From the NCBI GenBank assembly GCA_000729835.1, contig JFHB01000101.1:44733-108732 (forward strand): a stretch of 64,000 bases of DNA, given 5' to 3'. Source of the stretch: Atkinsonella hypoxylon (lineage: Eukaryota; Ascomycota; Sordariomycetes; Hypocreales; Clavicipitaceae). Positions 48,951 through 58,980 of this stretch are shown here, in pieces; the stretch's first letter is position 1; every line of letters begins with the position of its first letter. The translations under genes and the position numbers were made by a program. The notes under the pieces are model-generated. The model was given only the letters and a program-made list of their open reading frames with translations. It was not told where the DNA came from and ran no database searches.

Positions 48951-51206
48951 GTAGCAGATATGTTAGCCAGTGCTGTAAAAGCGATCTTTGTGGCATCCAA
49001 CAGCTTGCCTTGATCGCAGCGTTGGCAACCTAGCTCGCTGTGTTAGGAATCCGCGTTCAGACCACGGCTCTCGTGACGAGCGTTTCGCTGGCTGGCAATG
49101 TCTTGGCCTCCGTTGCGACTGCTCTTGCGACGGTATTGTCCTTTACGAGCTACCGCAAATCCCCTCGACCTTCGACGCTTCTGGCTCTCTACCTATCTGC
49201 TGTTGTACTGGGCATTGCTCGCGCGCGGGCGTTCTGGCTAATCACAGGAAGCAGCTCCGCGTCGGCGTCTTTGACAGCATCCTTGGCCTTGCTGCTCTCA
49301 GCGCTCTTCTTGGAGTCGCTCCGCAGCCAGCCGCTGGATGCGGATGTCGCGCAGACGCAAGGGGAAACTCCTGAGCTCTACAGTGGCTTCTGGAATCGAA
49401 TCACCTTTTCGTGGCTGGCGACTACGTTTTGGGCTGGCTACTCCAAAGTCATATCTGTCAATGATCTGCCTGGACTTGACCCTAAGCTGCACAGTCATGC
49501 TCTGCAAGACCAACTCTCGTCGAACTGGAATAGATGTTGGTAGAAACTCTAGTAAAATGCAACCTTTATTTTATTCTCGCTAACAAGAATGGGAAAGGCG
49601 ATAAAAAGGGCAAATATGCCATACTGCGTGTTTGCATCCGCACTTTTTGGCCTTCGCTCGTTTCTACAATCATACCTCGCCTCTGCGTCACCGTATTTAC
49701 CTTTTCGCAGCCATTTTTGGTGAATACAACGCTATCTTATGTCGGAGCTAGTGAGCGTGATGCCGACTATGGACGTGGTCTGATTGGCGCTTGGGTTCTT
49801 GTATATCTAGGCATTGCCGTGAGTTGGCTATGTTGCACATTGTCTGGGTAAAATGCGTTTGTAGCCGACTTTATGAAATGCTCAGGTGTCCAATTCTGTT
49901 TATAACCACCAGAATCTTCGTCTCTCTTTGAGAATTCGAGGTGGCCTCGTTGCCCTCGTGTTTCAACACAATGTCAATACCCGACCTGTCGACATGGGAG
50001 ACATCACCGGCGTGACGCTCGTGGGCACCGACGTTGAACGTATTGTCAGCCGAATGCAAATGTTCAATGAGCTCTGGGGTTCGCTGTTAGATGTTGTCGT
50101 AGCTGCTTGGCTTCTCGAGCGCCAGTTATCTCTCGCGTCCCTTGCCCCCATTGTGCTGATTCTGAGTATGAACCTCTCTGAACCCCAGCAATTCTTGACC
50201 GTGACAGCTAAATAGTCATAATTTGCCTGTAGTCTTTGAGGTCATTACATCTAAAGTCTCTGCATCTGCCGGCACGTCACAGCGACAATGGGTTGAAAAA
50301 GTCCAAGAACGGCTTCGCGTTACAACCGCTGTTCTCGGAGACATGAAGAGCATCAAGCTTCTCGGCCTTCCAACCGTGCTGTTCAAAATAATCTCTGCGA
50401 TTCGTCTCGATGAGATTGAAACATCGGAGAGATTCCGCAAAATCATGGTTGCCACCATCTTGCTGTGTAAGACCTCTTCGCTGCATATCGTTCATCAAGC
50501 CCAGTAACTAATTACCGTTTTTTTAGCATTAACACCAATCAACCTTGCTCCAGTCGTCACATTTGCTGTCTATGTGATAATTTCTCTCTATTGGAAAGAT
50601 AGCACGCTTCTCACTGCCCAGGCGTTCACCGCTGTCGCACTCATCGGCCTGCTCGTCGATCCCGTCATCACTTTTATCCAGACCTTGCCAAACTTTCTGC
50701 AAACAATAGGATGCTTTAGGCGTATTCAAGAGTATTGCAACTATGTAGACACAGCCGCACAGGCAAAGAAGCCGTCGGTCAACTCTGTTTCTGCTCAGGC
50801 CGAGAACCTAGTCATCAATAACCGCAAAAAGGGAGCTAGCGGTTTCCGTAAAAAGAACAATTCTGTAAAGCTTAAGGACTATCTTAGTGGTGAGGCCGTT
50901 GCATAGAAAGATAAAGGTGCAAATATCCTCACAACTACTCATGTGCCCGTCTTGAGCGGTAGCATCAACGTCATTGCCGGCCCAACAGCCAGCGGCAAGT
51001 CGGCGTTGTTGACTGCCCTCCTTAGCGAAATGGCCTCATCAACAGGGTCTCAAAGTCGCCCAATCAGCAGTACTGTTGCAAGGGGTGCACTGTCCTTTCC
51101 ATTATACACCGTCTGAGCCATATTCACTCCTTTGACAGAGTGGCTGTCATCGTGGAGGGCTCCCTTGTAGAATTTGACGAACCGGCGAAGTTGCGGGGGG
51201 GGGGGG
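48951..51206 (+). pseudogene. Decayed ABCC-type (multidrug-resistance-associated) ABC transporter
   Basis: The N-terminal membrane domain is legible (ALATVLSFTSYRKSPRPSTL, then LALYLSAVVLGIARARAFWL), then YSGFWNRITFSWLATTFWAG and DLPGLDPKLHSHALQDQLSS. A one-base frameshift follows at about 49532. Next, in order, come PRLCVTVFTFSQPFLVNTTL, GVTLVGTDVERIV, GDMKSIKLLGL and FLQTIGCFRRIQEYC. Three introns are still well formed (49819-49885, 50166-50232, 50467-50526). Then come a premature TAG at 50904 and a first Walker A, GPTASGKSALL (about 50979-51011). After a TGA at 51114 the text jumps to SFDRVAVIVEGSLVEFDEPAKL (51128-51192), which is the tail of a second nucleotide-binding domain. So the rest of NBD1, the whole second membrane domain and most of NBD2 are gone. 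A 14-base G tract ends it. Family from memory of ABCC order; not functional. Confidence 0.85.
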
Positions 51207-52355
51207 GGCCTAGCCGGTTTGCTGGGCTATACGCTGCAAGCAATCGTCAGGGTTCAGCACCGGCAACAGAGAAGACTAAATTAGGGTGATTTTTTCATTG
51301 CATCCTTTGCTGGCAACATGAGTGAAGCTTCCGTTTTGACACGCCGGTGCTCAGAGACGCTAGGTGTTATGGTGTTGATGAGGTAGGGTGTTGGGCCGAT
51401 TATGGCAGAGGTCAAGATGAGGACGAGGAGGTGGGTTATGGTATAGGAGCGTGGGCTCAATGCTGACGAAGGCCATACCGTTAGCTAAGAACTATGAACT
51501 GTTAGCTGGCTGTGATTATTCACGGTTATGAAGACTTGCGACCTGGTAGAGACTCCTGTGCGGCGTTGCTCTCTTCGGACAGCAGCAGCAGAAACAAGGG
51601 ATCTAGCTGGAATGTTCTGCCTTCCGTGGGAACTCATGTTCAGATACTAGCTTCACTACTTTGTGGCTTCTCATAACTGCAAGCATACACTTAGGAACCG
51701 GAGTAGGTAGCAGGTCGGAAGTCCTCGAGTGACGACGCCGATCTTGCCACCATAGAATTGCTGCAAGTAGCACTAGGAGCTCCGCCACAAAATATCTAGA
51801 ACAAGTCTTTAAGCTAGTTAGTTATACACTTTTAACGGGAAATGGTAGGAAAAAATATTTTGAAGTAAATAGCTTGATTATCACATTGGGGATTGTAAGA
51901 CTACACCACCGGATCGAGTAAGTACTTGTAGGTACATAGGTAGGTGGGCAAGTTTACCAGACACCACATACAATTACCATTAATGGCTGCATTCGACGGT
52001 ACATGCCGCACTCTACCTACCTACCTACTACCTAATTTTATACTATAACAGAAGTCCCAGCGATCGTCTGTTTCCTAGGGGCTGAGGTTTATATGAACAC
52101 GTGCAATTATAGTGTGGGGACAGTTGCGATATTTACCGCCTGCCGTATTTAGCTCAACCCCTGCGAGCTGCTAACCGCTGGTGATCGCCATGCAGTGCAA
52201 ACGCGTCGAGGAGCTTTCAACCCTCAGAAACCTGCATCGTGAGTCTCCTTGAGATGCTGGATCTCGGCCATGGGATCCGGCTGAGCACGCGTTAAACGTG
52301 CTGATACGGCCCTCGCTTGCGGTCGTTGCAAACCCCTCTGGTAGCAATTTTCGAC
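51207..52355. other. Intergenic; upstream of the Telo_bind gene
   Basis: A few bases after the transporter relic may still be its end (RFAGLYAASN-like text at about 51215-51245). The remainder has tacctacctacctac repeats at 52013-52031 and a gtaggtacataggtagg motif at 51929-51945. No supported ORF. Confidence 0.45.
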
Positions 52356-55300
52356 ATGGCCGGCGAACCACCTCATCTTGCGCTTCGCGAGGCTGCTCCG
52401 ACGCCAATAGCTCAGCTTAGTCCAGACGACTTTAATTCGCAAAACAAAGTGCTAGATGGCGTTGTGACTATCACATGGCCTTACAGCATCGTGACGAACT
52501 CAATTGCATTTATACTCGCTGAGCACGATGTCTTGCTTCGGCGCAATCAAGGGCAGCTTCGTGTCGAATTCCACGGCGCGTCAGGCAAGGCACTCGCCCG
52601 TGCTAATATCGGCGGAGGCGACAGAATACGCTTAAGTCTTGAAGGTGCCCAGTGGACAAAGAACGATGCGAAGGCTGGCTTGCCCGCGGGCTCGCTCGAC
52701 TGGCAGCTCAGGTATTCCAGTCGAGCACTACTCAGCGTCTCCAGAGATGCATCTCAAGAGTCCGAAGTTCTTGAAATCAGTTCGCCGGAGAACGGAGATG
52801 AAGATACGGCGGCCATTGACTCGTTACCACGGACTACACCACCAATCGAGGCATTCGATGCGCAATATGAGTTGGAAACCGTCGCGCCTAAACCACAATC
52901 GCCATTATCAACTGTTTTGACGAAGCGTCTGGCTTCTAGCACATTTGAGCAGGATGAATATGCCTCGCCGGCATTCATAAAGAGAGCAAGAGTCTCGTAT
53001 GGGTCACTCTTCGAAGGCGACGTGGACCCGTTCGGTGACGAGATAACCAACAAGAAAAAGAACAGGCGCAAGTCACGCTTCAGCATGGGCAACACGGTTT
53101 GGAAATATAGTAGCAGATCACCAAGTCCAGACGATAGGGTATCATCGGGGGCAAAAAGTTCCGACATTGAGTCAATCGATGAGCCGACGGAAGCAAACGT
53201 TCACGCCACCCCAGCGCGAGCCTCACAACGATCAATCATGCTGGATGAAGGTTGCCAAACGCAAGAGCTCCATTTCAGTCCATCTCTCAATATAGATAGG
53301 TCTGCGCAGAGTCATTTCGTAGGAAACATATCACACGACTTTTCTATCCCAGTGCATACCAGAGAAGACGGCGCGAGCACTCAAACGCCATCGAGAACAC
53401 TGTTCGATAATTTTCATGGCCCAAATGACCTCTCGGAAGCATTTGGTCAACATTTAGACCCTGGAATGGAGACTGATGATGCACATCACCATTTTGGTCT
53501 TGATCTGCCTATGACTCAAACTGATGTGGTATCCAATGCCTTCAGCGGAGAGGGCCGGGCAACGGCGGCTTCGACAAGACCTGTGGCTCCCACGTCTGAA
53601 GATCGTGTCGCTGCAGACTATCACTGCGTAGCACTGGCGGGACATGTCTATCCTAAGCCAGAAGCACCGCATGATCAAAGTTTCCATCATTCTGGTTCTC
53701 CTAATGAGGCGCCAAACATATTTCATTCCGCCGCTCCAGGAAACTTGGACTGGCAATCAAAAGGGATTATGGCATATCCTACGATTCCCGAACAGCGTTC
53801 TCAGTATCATACGACATTGGTCGTCGGAAGCTCTCCACATCAAGAACCCAGCAATCAAGAACTAGGCCCTCCTAGGTCGTCATCTGTACCAGATGACCCA
53901 ACTGAAGAGCTGCCCTCAGTAGATGACGCTACTCGGCTTTCAGATGCAGGTTCGGGGGACAGAGAAAGAGAAGAAAGCGAACAATCTGATTCGAGTGACA
54001 GTGGTAGCGACCTCAAGGGTGAGGATTACGATCTACGGAACTATGCTCACACTCGAGAGGATGATGGCCTAGAGGATGAATCGGAGGACGATTCTGATTC
54101 CGATGGGAGTGATGTCGAGAACCAGCCTATAGATTTTAATGGGGAAGAAGACGAAGTTGACGTGGAGCAACTACGAGAAAATGCAGCTATGGACGTTGAA
54201 GAGCACGAGTGTGAAGAGGATGAGAGCGAGGCCGAGAAAGATGACGATGATGATGAGGACGAAGATGATGAACAGTGGTACGAGCAGAAGCTAAGAGCAT
54301 CGCTTGCTGGGGTCAACGAAGAATTTGCCAGATCTGGGGATGAAGGTTCAACTGATGCTGAAAATGAGCTTGATGACGAGCTTGATGATGAAGAAGGTGA
54401 AGACTCCGACACGGAACGAGGTCCAGATCAGGATGATTACGATGAAGAGGACGAGTCGAGCTCAGGCGATGATGGGGACGAAGAAGAAGAAGAAAGACTG
54501 TCAGCAGTGCATAGCGGTCCAAAAGAACCTGTTTTCATAGATCTTCTGTCAGATTCTGAAGAGGAAGATCAGGAAGAGGCGGAAGACAAACGTGGTGGCG
54601 CTGTTGAACCTTCTATGGTCGAGGCTGCAAAAGATCGGCCTGTCGAGTCTTTGACGTCTACGCAATTTAAGGCGAGCTCGCCGGATGCTGTTAAAGAGTC
54701 TGCGGATGATGAGGAAGCCAAAGACACTGAACTTCAAGATGAGGCATCTGCATCCAAGTCCGGTGAGATTATGGAGAGTGAATCAGGAAAGCCGCTCATG
54801 ATTGATACCCAAAGAGCAGAAGAGGGAGAAGAAGAGGGAGAAGCAGCAGAAGGCAGCGCAGAGGACGAGGATGAGAAGGCAGGCGACGAGGATGAAGACG
54901 ATAAGGAAGACGACGATGACGAAGAGGGAGAAGCAGAGGGAGAGGTACAAGAAGAATTAGAGGAAGGGGCAGCAGCAGAAGGCGGCGAGGAGGACAAAGA
55001 TGAGAAGACAAGCGAAGAGGATGAAGACGAGGAGGAAGCGGAAGCAGCAGAGGAGACGCAACAGGTCAAGCCATCGGACGGCGGTGACGCCATGAGTGTG
55101 GATGACCGAGAGGCACAGCCAGCCGATCAAATCGAGCATGACATTCGAGGCGATGCCGAGGCGGTAGCTGACGATGAAGTGATGAAGGACGACGGGGCTG
55201 TCATCACGGAGCATGACGAAAACACCACGCAACTAGACGTGTCTGAACAAGCAAACGAAACCCCTGAGCAAACGCAGACCGAAGCGCCCAGACATGAGCA

Positions 55301-56717
55301 GCCGGACGTGGAAATGATCGATAAGCCTACAGCTGATGAGACCGAGGCCGAGAAATCAGAAACTGCAAACGCTGAAGTGGCTACGGAGTCGATACAGCAC
55401 CACATAGAGGCTCTCGCCGCCTCTCCCGAAAATCAGCAACGTCCGACGTGGGGTCAGACTCAAGTTCCAGAGACAACCAATACGAATGAGTTCAGCCAGA
55501 GAGACGAGGATGATAACGTCTCTGCAGCTGCAGAGAACCAAATCATGAGTGAAGCCAGAGAATATTATTCTCCGCACTTGGATAGACATGCTACAGGCAG
55601 AGGGGCGGAAGAATCATCACAGGAAAAGCTGCAAGCACAAGACTCTGACATGCTCATTACGGTCAAATCGCTTCGCAGCCACACGCATCGGAAAACTCCT
55701 TCATCTGACTCTGCAAGCTCACGAATCGAAGATCCCAGTCTGTTGCTTGCTCAGGCCAGTTCACAAGCAGACGATGAAAATGCTTTCCCCGAGAAGGACA
55801 CGGAGCTCCTGCCAGAGCAAGACCAGGAAATGAATGAAGATGCAAAACAGGCATCTGAGCCGGGAACATTTCAGGAGCCTTCTTCCCCGAGTTCTTCATG
55901 CGTTAGCCGTGGCACTAGATCTGAACAAGCTGACCCCAGCATCCTCCTCGCTAAAGCATCCGTCGATTCACCCACCAAGCCCGGCGAGCCAGCTTCCTCT
56001 GTCCGTGTTACGCGCAGCATGACGGAACACACAGCGTGCGAAGAACAAAAGGGCTCATCGCCAGTTGGAACAAGAGCCTCCAAACGTCTCGCTACACCCG
56101 AGCAGCGCCCACGGTCGAGAGAAGACCAAGAGGTCCTCCTCTCACCATCCGTATCAGGCTCTTTCGGGGAGGACGAGACTCTGTCCGTACTGAAGCGTCA
56201 ACTAGGCAAGGACCTAGTTACCAAGCTCCCCGACTATATATCTCTACGATCACTCCGCACTAGCCTCAACAAAATCACAGACATACTTGCCATCGCGACG
56301 TCCACACCCCCACAGCCAAGTCGACCCAAGCACGGTCCACGAGACTACATGCTCGAGCTCACTCTCACAGATCCCTCTTGTGCACCGACAGGAGTTGTCA
56401 TAGGGCACATATTCCGACCGCATCAGGCATCGTTGCCGGTGGTCCATGCAGGAGACGTGGTTCTCCTCCGCAGAGTCCAAGTCGTGGCTATGAAGAGGCG
56501 AGGATTTGGGATCCGCGCCACCGATGTCTCTGCGTGGGCAATCTTTGAAGAGGCAGACTCGGAGATGCTGCCGCAGATTAAAGGACCGCCCGTGGAGCTG
56601 GCTGGTGAGGAAGTCGACTATGCGACTGGACTGAGGAAGTGGTGGGCGGCATTGGATGAGAAGGCCTTGGATAAGATTGACAAGGCTACGCAGAAGCTGC
56701 TGCATGCCCACGGGTAG
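52356..56717 (+). CDS. Large acidic Telo_bind (POT1/CDC13-type) domain protein
   Basis: A single exon of 1453 residues from ATG 52356 (MAGEPPHLAL); the frame's TTG upstream is not a start. The N-terminal 120 residues (VLDGVVTITWPYSIVTNSIA, FILAEHDVLLRRNQGQLRVEF, GGGDRIRLSLEGAQW) look like a beta-barrel, possibly an OB fold. The centre, about 520-910, is Asp/Glu-rich low complexity. A consensus SUMO-interacting motif, VFIDLLSDSEEED, lies at 726-738. The C terminus reads KLPDYISLRSLRTSLNKITD, GPRDYMLELTLTDPS, VIGHIFRPHQASLPVVHAGD and FGIRATDVSAWAIFE, the pattern of the Pfam Telo_bind family that binds single-stranded telomeric DNA. Placing that domain at the end rather than the start differs from POT1 itself. 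A telomere or replication role is inferred from the domain only. Confidence 0.8.
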   Translation: MAGEPPHLALREAAPTPIAQLSPDDFNSQNKVLDGVVTITWPYSIVTNSIAFILAEHDVLLRRNQGQLRVEFHGASGKALARANIGGGDRIRLSLEGAQWTKNDAKAGLPAGSLDWQLRYSSRALLSVSRDASQESEVLEISSPENGDEDTAAIDSLPRTTPPIEAFDAQYELETVAPKPQSPLSTVLTKRLASSTFEQDEYASPAFIKRARVSYGSLFEGDVDPFGDEITNKKKNRRKSRFSMGNTVWKYSSRSPSPDDRVSSGAKSSDIESIDEPTEANVHATPARASQRSIMLDEGCQTQELHFSPSLNIDRSAQSHFVGNISHDFSIPVHTREDGASTQTPSRTLFDNFHGPNDLSEAFGQHLDPGMETDDAHHHFGLDLPMTQTDVVSNAFSGEGRATAASTRPVAPTSEDRVAADYHCVALAGHVYPKPEAPHDQSFHHSGSPNEAPNIFHSAAPGNLDWQSKGIMAYPTIPEQRSQYHTTLVVGSSPHQEPSNQELGPPRSSSVPDDPTEELPSVDDATRLSDAGSGDREREESEQSDSSDSGSDLKGEDYDLRNYAHTREDDGLEDESEDDSDSDGSDVENQPIDFNGEEDEVDVEQLRENAAMDVEEHECEEDESEAEKDDDDDEDEDDEQWYEQKLRASLAGVNEEFARSGDEGSTDAENELDDELDDEEGEDSDTERGPDQDDYDEEDESSSGDDGDEEEEERLSAVHSGPKEPVFIDLLSDSEEEDQEEAEDKRGGAVEPSMVEAAKDRPVESLTSTQFKASSPDAVKESADDEEAKDTELQDEASASKSGEIMESESGKPLMIDTQRAEEGEEEGEAAEGSAEDEDEKAGDEDEDDKEDDDDEEGEAEGEVQEELEEGAAAEGGEEDKDEKTSEEDEDEEEAEAAEETQQVKPSDGGDAMSVDDREAQPADQIEHDIRGDAEAVADDEVMKDDGAVITEHDENTTQLDVSEQANETPEQTQTEAPRHEQPDVEMIDKPTADETEAEKSETANAEVATESIQHHIEALAASPENQQRPTWGQTQVPETTNTNEFSQRDEDDNVSAAAENQIMSEAREYYSPHLDRHATGRGAEESSQEKLQAQDSDMLITVKSLRSHTHRKTPSSDSASSRIEDPSLLLAQASSQADDENAFPEKDTELLPEQDQEMNEDAKQASEPGTFQEPSSPSSSCVSRGTRSEQADPSILLAKASVDSPTKPGEPASSVRVTRSMTEHTACEEQKGSSPVGTRASKRLATPEQRPRSREDQEVLLSPSVSGSFGEDETLSVLKRQLGKDLVTKLPDYISLRSLRTSLNKITDILAIATSTPPQPSRPKHGPRDYMLELTLTDPSCAPTGVVIGHIFRPHQASLPVVHAGDVVLLRRVQVVAMKRRGFGIRATDVSAWAIFEEADSEMLPQIKGPPVELAGEEVDYATGLRKWWAALDEKALDKIDKATQKLLHAHG

Positions 56718-58980
56718 ACTGGACCTGACGGCGAAGCTGACACGATTCAAAATCTGCTATTGAATTTCATGAATGAAAATCGGGCAAGGGGGGCTACAAG
56801 GGGCTTTGACCGCCTTACGATATGTGTACGATGTGCTCAGAGGTCTTCCTGCTTTGGAACAGGACGTAAGATTGAGTCATGGTAATGAATTACGAATAGA
56901 GCTCGGCACAAGTTGCTAATTCCAGTCGTTATTCTAACAACATGTGAATGAACTATTCGGAAACTACCGTGAACGAGACAAAAAAAAAAAACCAACAACC
57001 TGAACATGAGTCCATGTCCAATGTCTTCCTCCATGTTATCCTGATTACTCAACTTCGTAGTGTAATTCGGGCATGATTGGCAGGAAAGAGCGCAGAGCAA
57101 ATGTTATGTTTCGCATGCTGGTCCGGACAAACGGCAATGTTGTGTAATAAACAGCTTAGAAAGCGAGGTGCCAATGTTTGGTTGCCCTAGTATAAACAGA
57201 AATCATGGATCCAGAAGCCACAAAGCAATGCTTTACATCAATCAATGTATGATGCTTGTACTGTAGTCCTCTTTGCACCGGCATCTCTGCAGCAATCAAA
57301 GGTAACAGACTCGGAGTCAGAGAGCCGTTTGGTCGGACGCAGTCTATGCATCATCCACAGGTAGCACTCCTAAATGAAAATCAGAGACATATCTCGGAGG
57401 CCGGCACCATGCGACGCGCACCTGTGTGAACAGAGTGGGGGGCGGCTGACGTCGTCACGCGCCCGACAATTTAATCGAGGCATGGAGAGAGGTCTACGCA
57501 TCACCTTGGGAGGTGGACTTCCATGGCTCGGTCAAAGTGTCGATATCTGACCCGTTCGTCTCGAAGAGGGAATGAACAATTCGCTCATTCGTTTGGACGC
57601 TTTCCTATTCATGGACAAAAGCTGCTATCCCAACACGCCTATTATCGAGGACGTCTGGTGACGCCGATGCCGGACCAATATTGGATTTTCCTCCACCAAA
57701 GGCCAGGGGCATGGGGCATGAAATCCCATGTGCGGAATAGTTATGTAAATAGGACCCCGGTTCGTGATGCGGAGGAAGTCGGGATAATTACAGCGAATGG
57801 CGTACTCCGTAAATATTCATATCAACTCCACTTTGTCGAATGTCGAGCGAGAATCGGTGCGTCTTTCTGTGGACATTGTGTGTAGCCTAGCTTAGGGAGA
57901 AAAGCAGGATAGATTCATGTTCAAATAAGCGATGGGAAACCGCGGCAGAACTGTAAAGGAGACTTCTGTTTGTCAGCTGCTGAATTTAGTGACTATTCAC
58001 ATGGAGAGCGGGTCATGGTGGTGTGATCCCGTTCTATCCCGGAATGTCTGAATCGTATTGACGTATGTACTCCGTACCTCTGTACAAAGAGTGCATCCGT
58101 GTTGCGCTGCGCCTTCTGCCTCGACGCGGCCAGTTCTCGGCCTTGGGCATACCTTCCTGAATAGTATTGTAATAATAAAATGGGCAAGTGCAAGCAATAC
58201 CATGCGTTAGATGCCCCGGAGGACCCCAACAGTCCACCTTGGGTTGGGGCTTTTCTGGACCAGGCTTCAGCCTGTTCTTGTCAGTAGGCGCCGATGTCGC
58301 ACCGTTGCTTCTACCGCGAATCCTCCAAGCAAGATTGAGAGAGTTTGAAGCCTTACATTTTATCCCCCTGGATGATATTTCTGCAGTCCGGCACATTGTC
58401 TGGCTGGGGACCCTTTGACTTGAAATTGCCTGGCTGGCCACAGCCACAAGTACCTAGGTACCTATAGTTGGCTCCCTGTCGTTCACCACTCGGAAAGCTT
58501 TTGAGAACCTCAGCCTTCACGTCTCTCTCTTTATTTTTAATTTTATTTCTCGTTTCTAATTCATCTATCCTGGCTAATCTACCGGTTCGACACAATCCTT
58601 CCTTGACCCTCCCTCATTCCTTCTGTACTTCTTTTTCTCGCGACTAACCCTCCCCAACCTCGAGGTGCTCTGTACCTTGCATCTTGTACCTTGTACTTTC
58701 GTAGGTACCTGTCCGTTCTGCCGGTCCCATCCATCACCAACATCCACCGGCCTGCACATCGCAACCGTAGCGTCTTCCCTTCTCATTACACTTTGTCAAC
58801 GTTTCAACGTTTCAACGTTTTGTTTTTGGTTCAATTTCAAGCAGCGCACTTGTCAGGCCAATCCTTCGACGACAAGTTCCCGTCTTGGCCCCTCTTCCGG
58901 CCCCCATCTTCTTCCCCTTTCCCGCTTGCCACAATCATCCTCCCCAATTGTCCCCGTCTCTTCCTTTGGTTTTGCCTCGC
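56718..58980. other. Intergenic; long leader of the malic enzyme gene
   Basis: 2.3 kb. The 120-codon ORF at 57523-57885 has no recognisable content. Motifs tactccgta occur at about 57800 and 58067, and aggtacct-type palindromes at about 58450-58462 and 58703-58710. From about 58500 the sequence is pyrimidine-rich with repeated ttgtaccttg and gtttcaac units, typical of a promoter and 5' UTR. Confidence 0.5.

Noticed and set aside
54047..55405. Ser-rich ORFs antisense to the Telo_bind gene
   Set aside because: They are the complement of GAN codons in the acidic linker.
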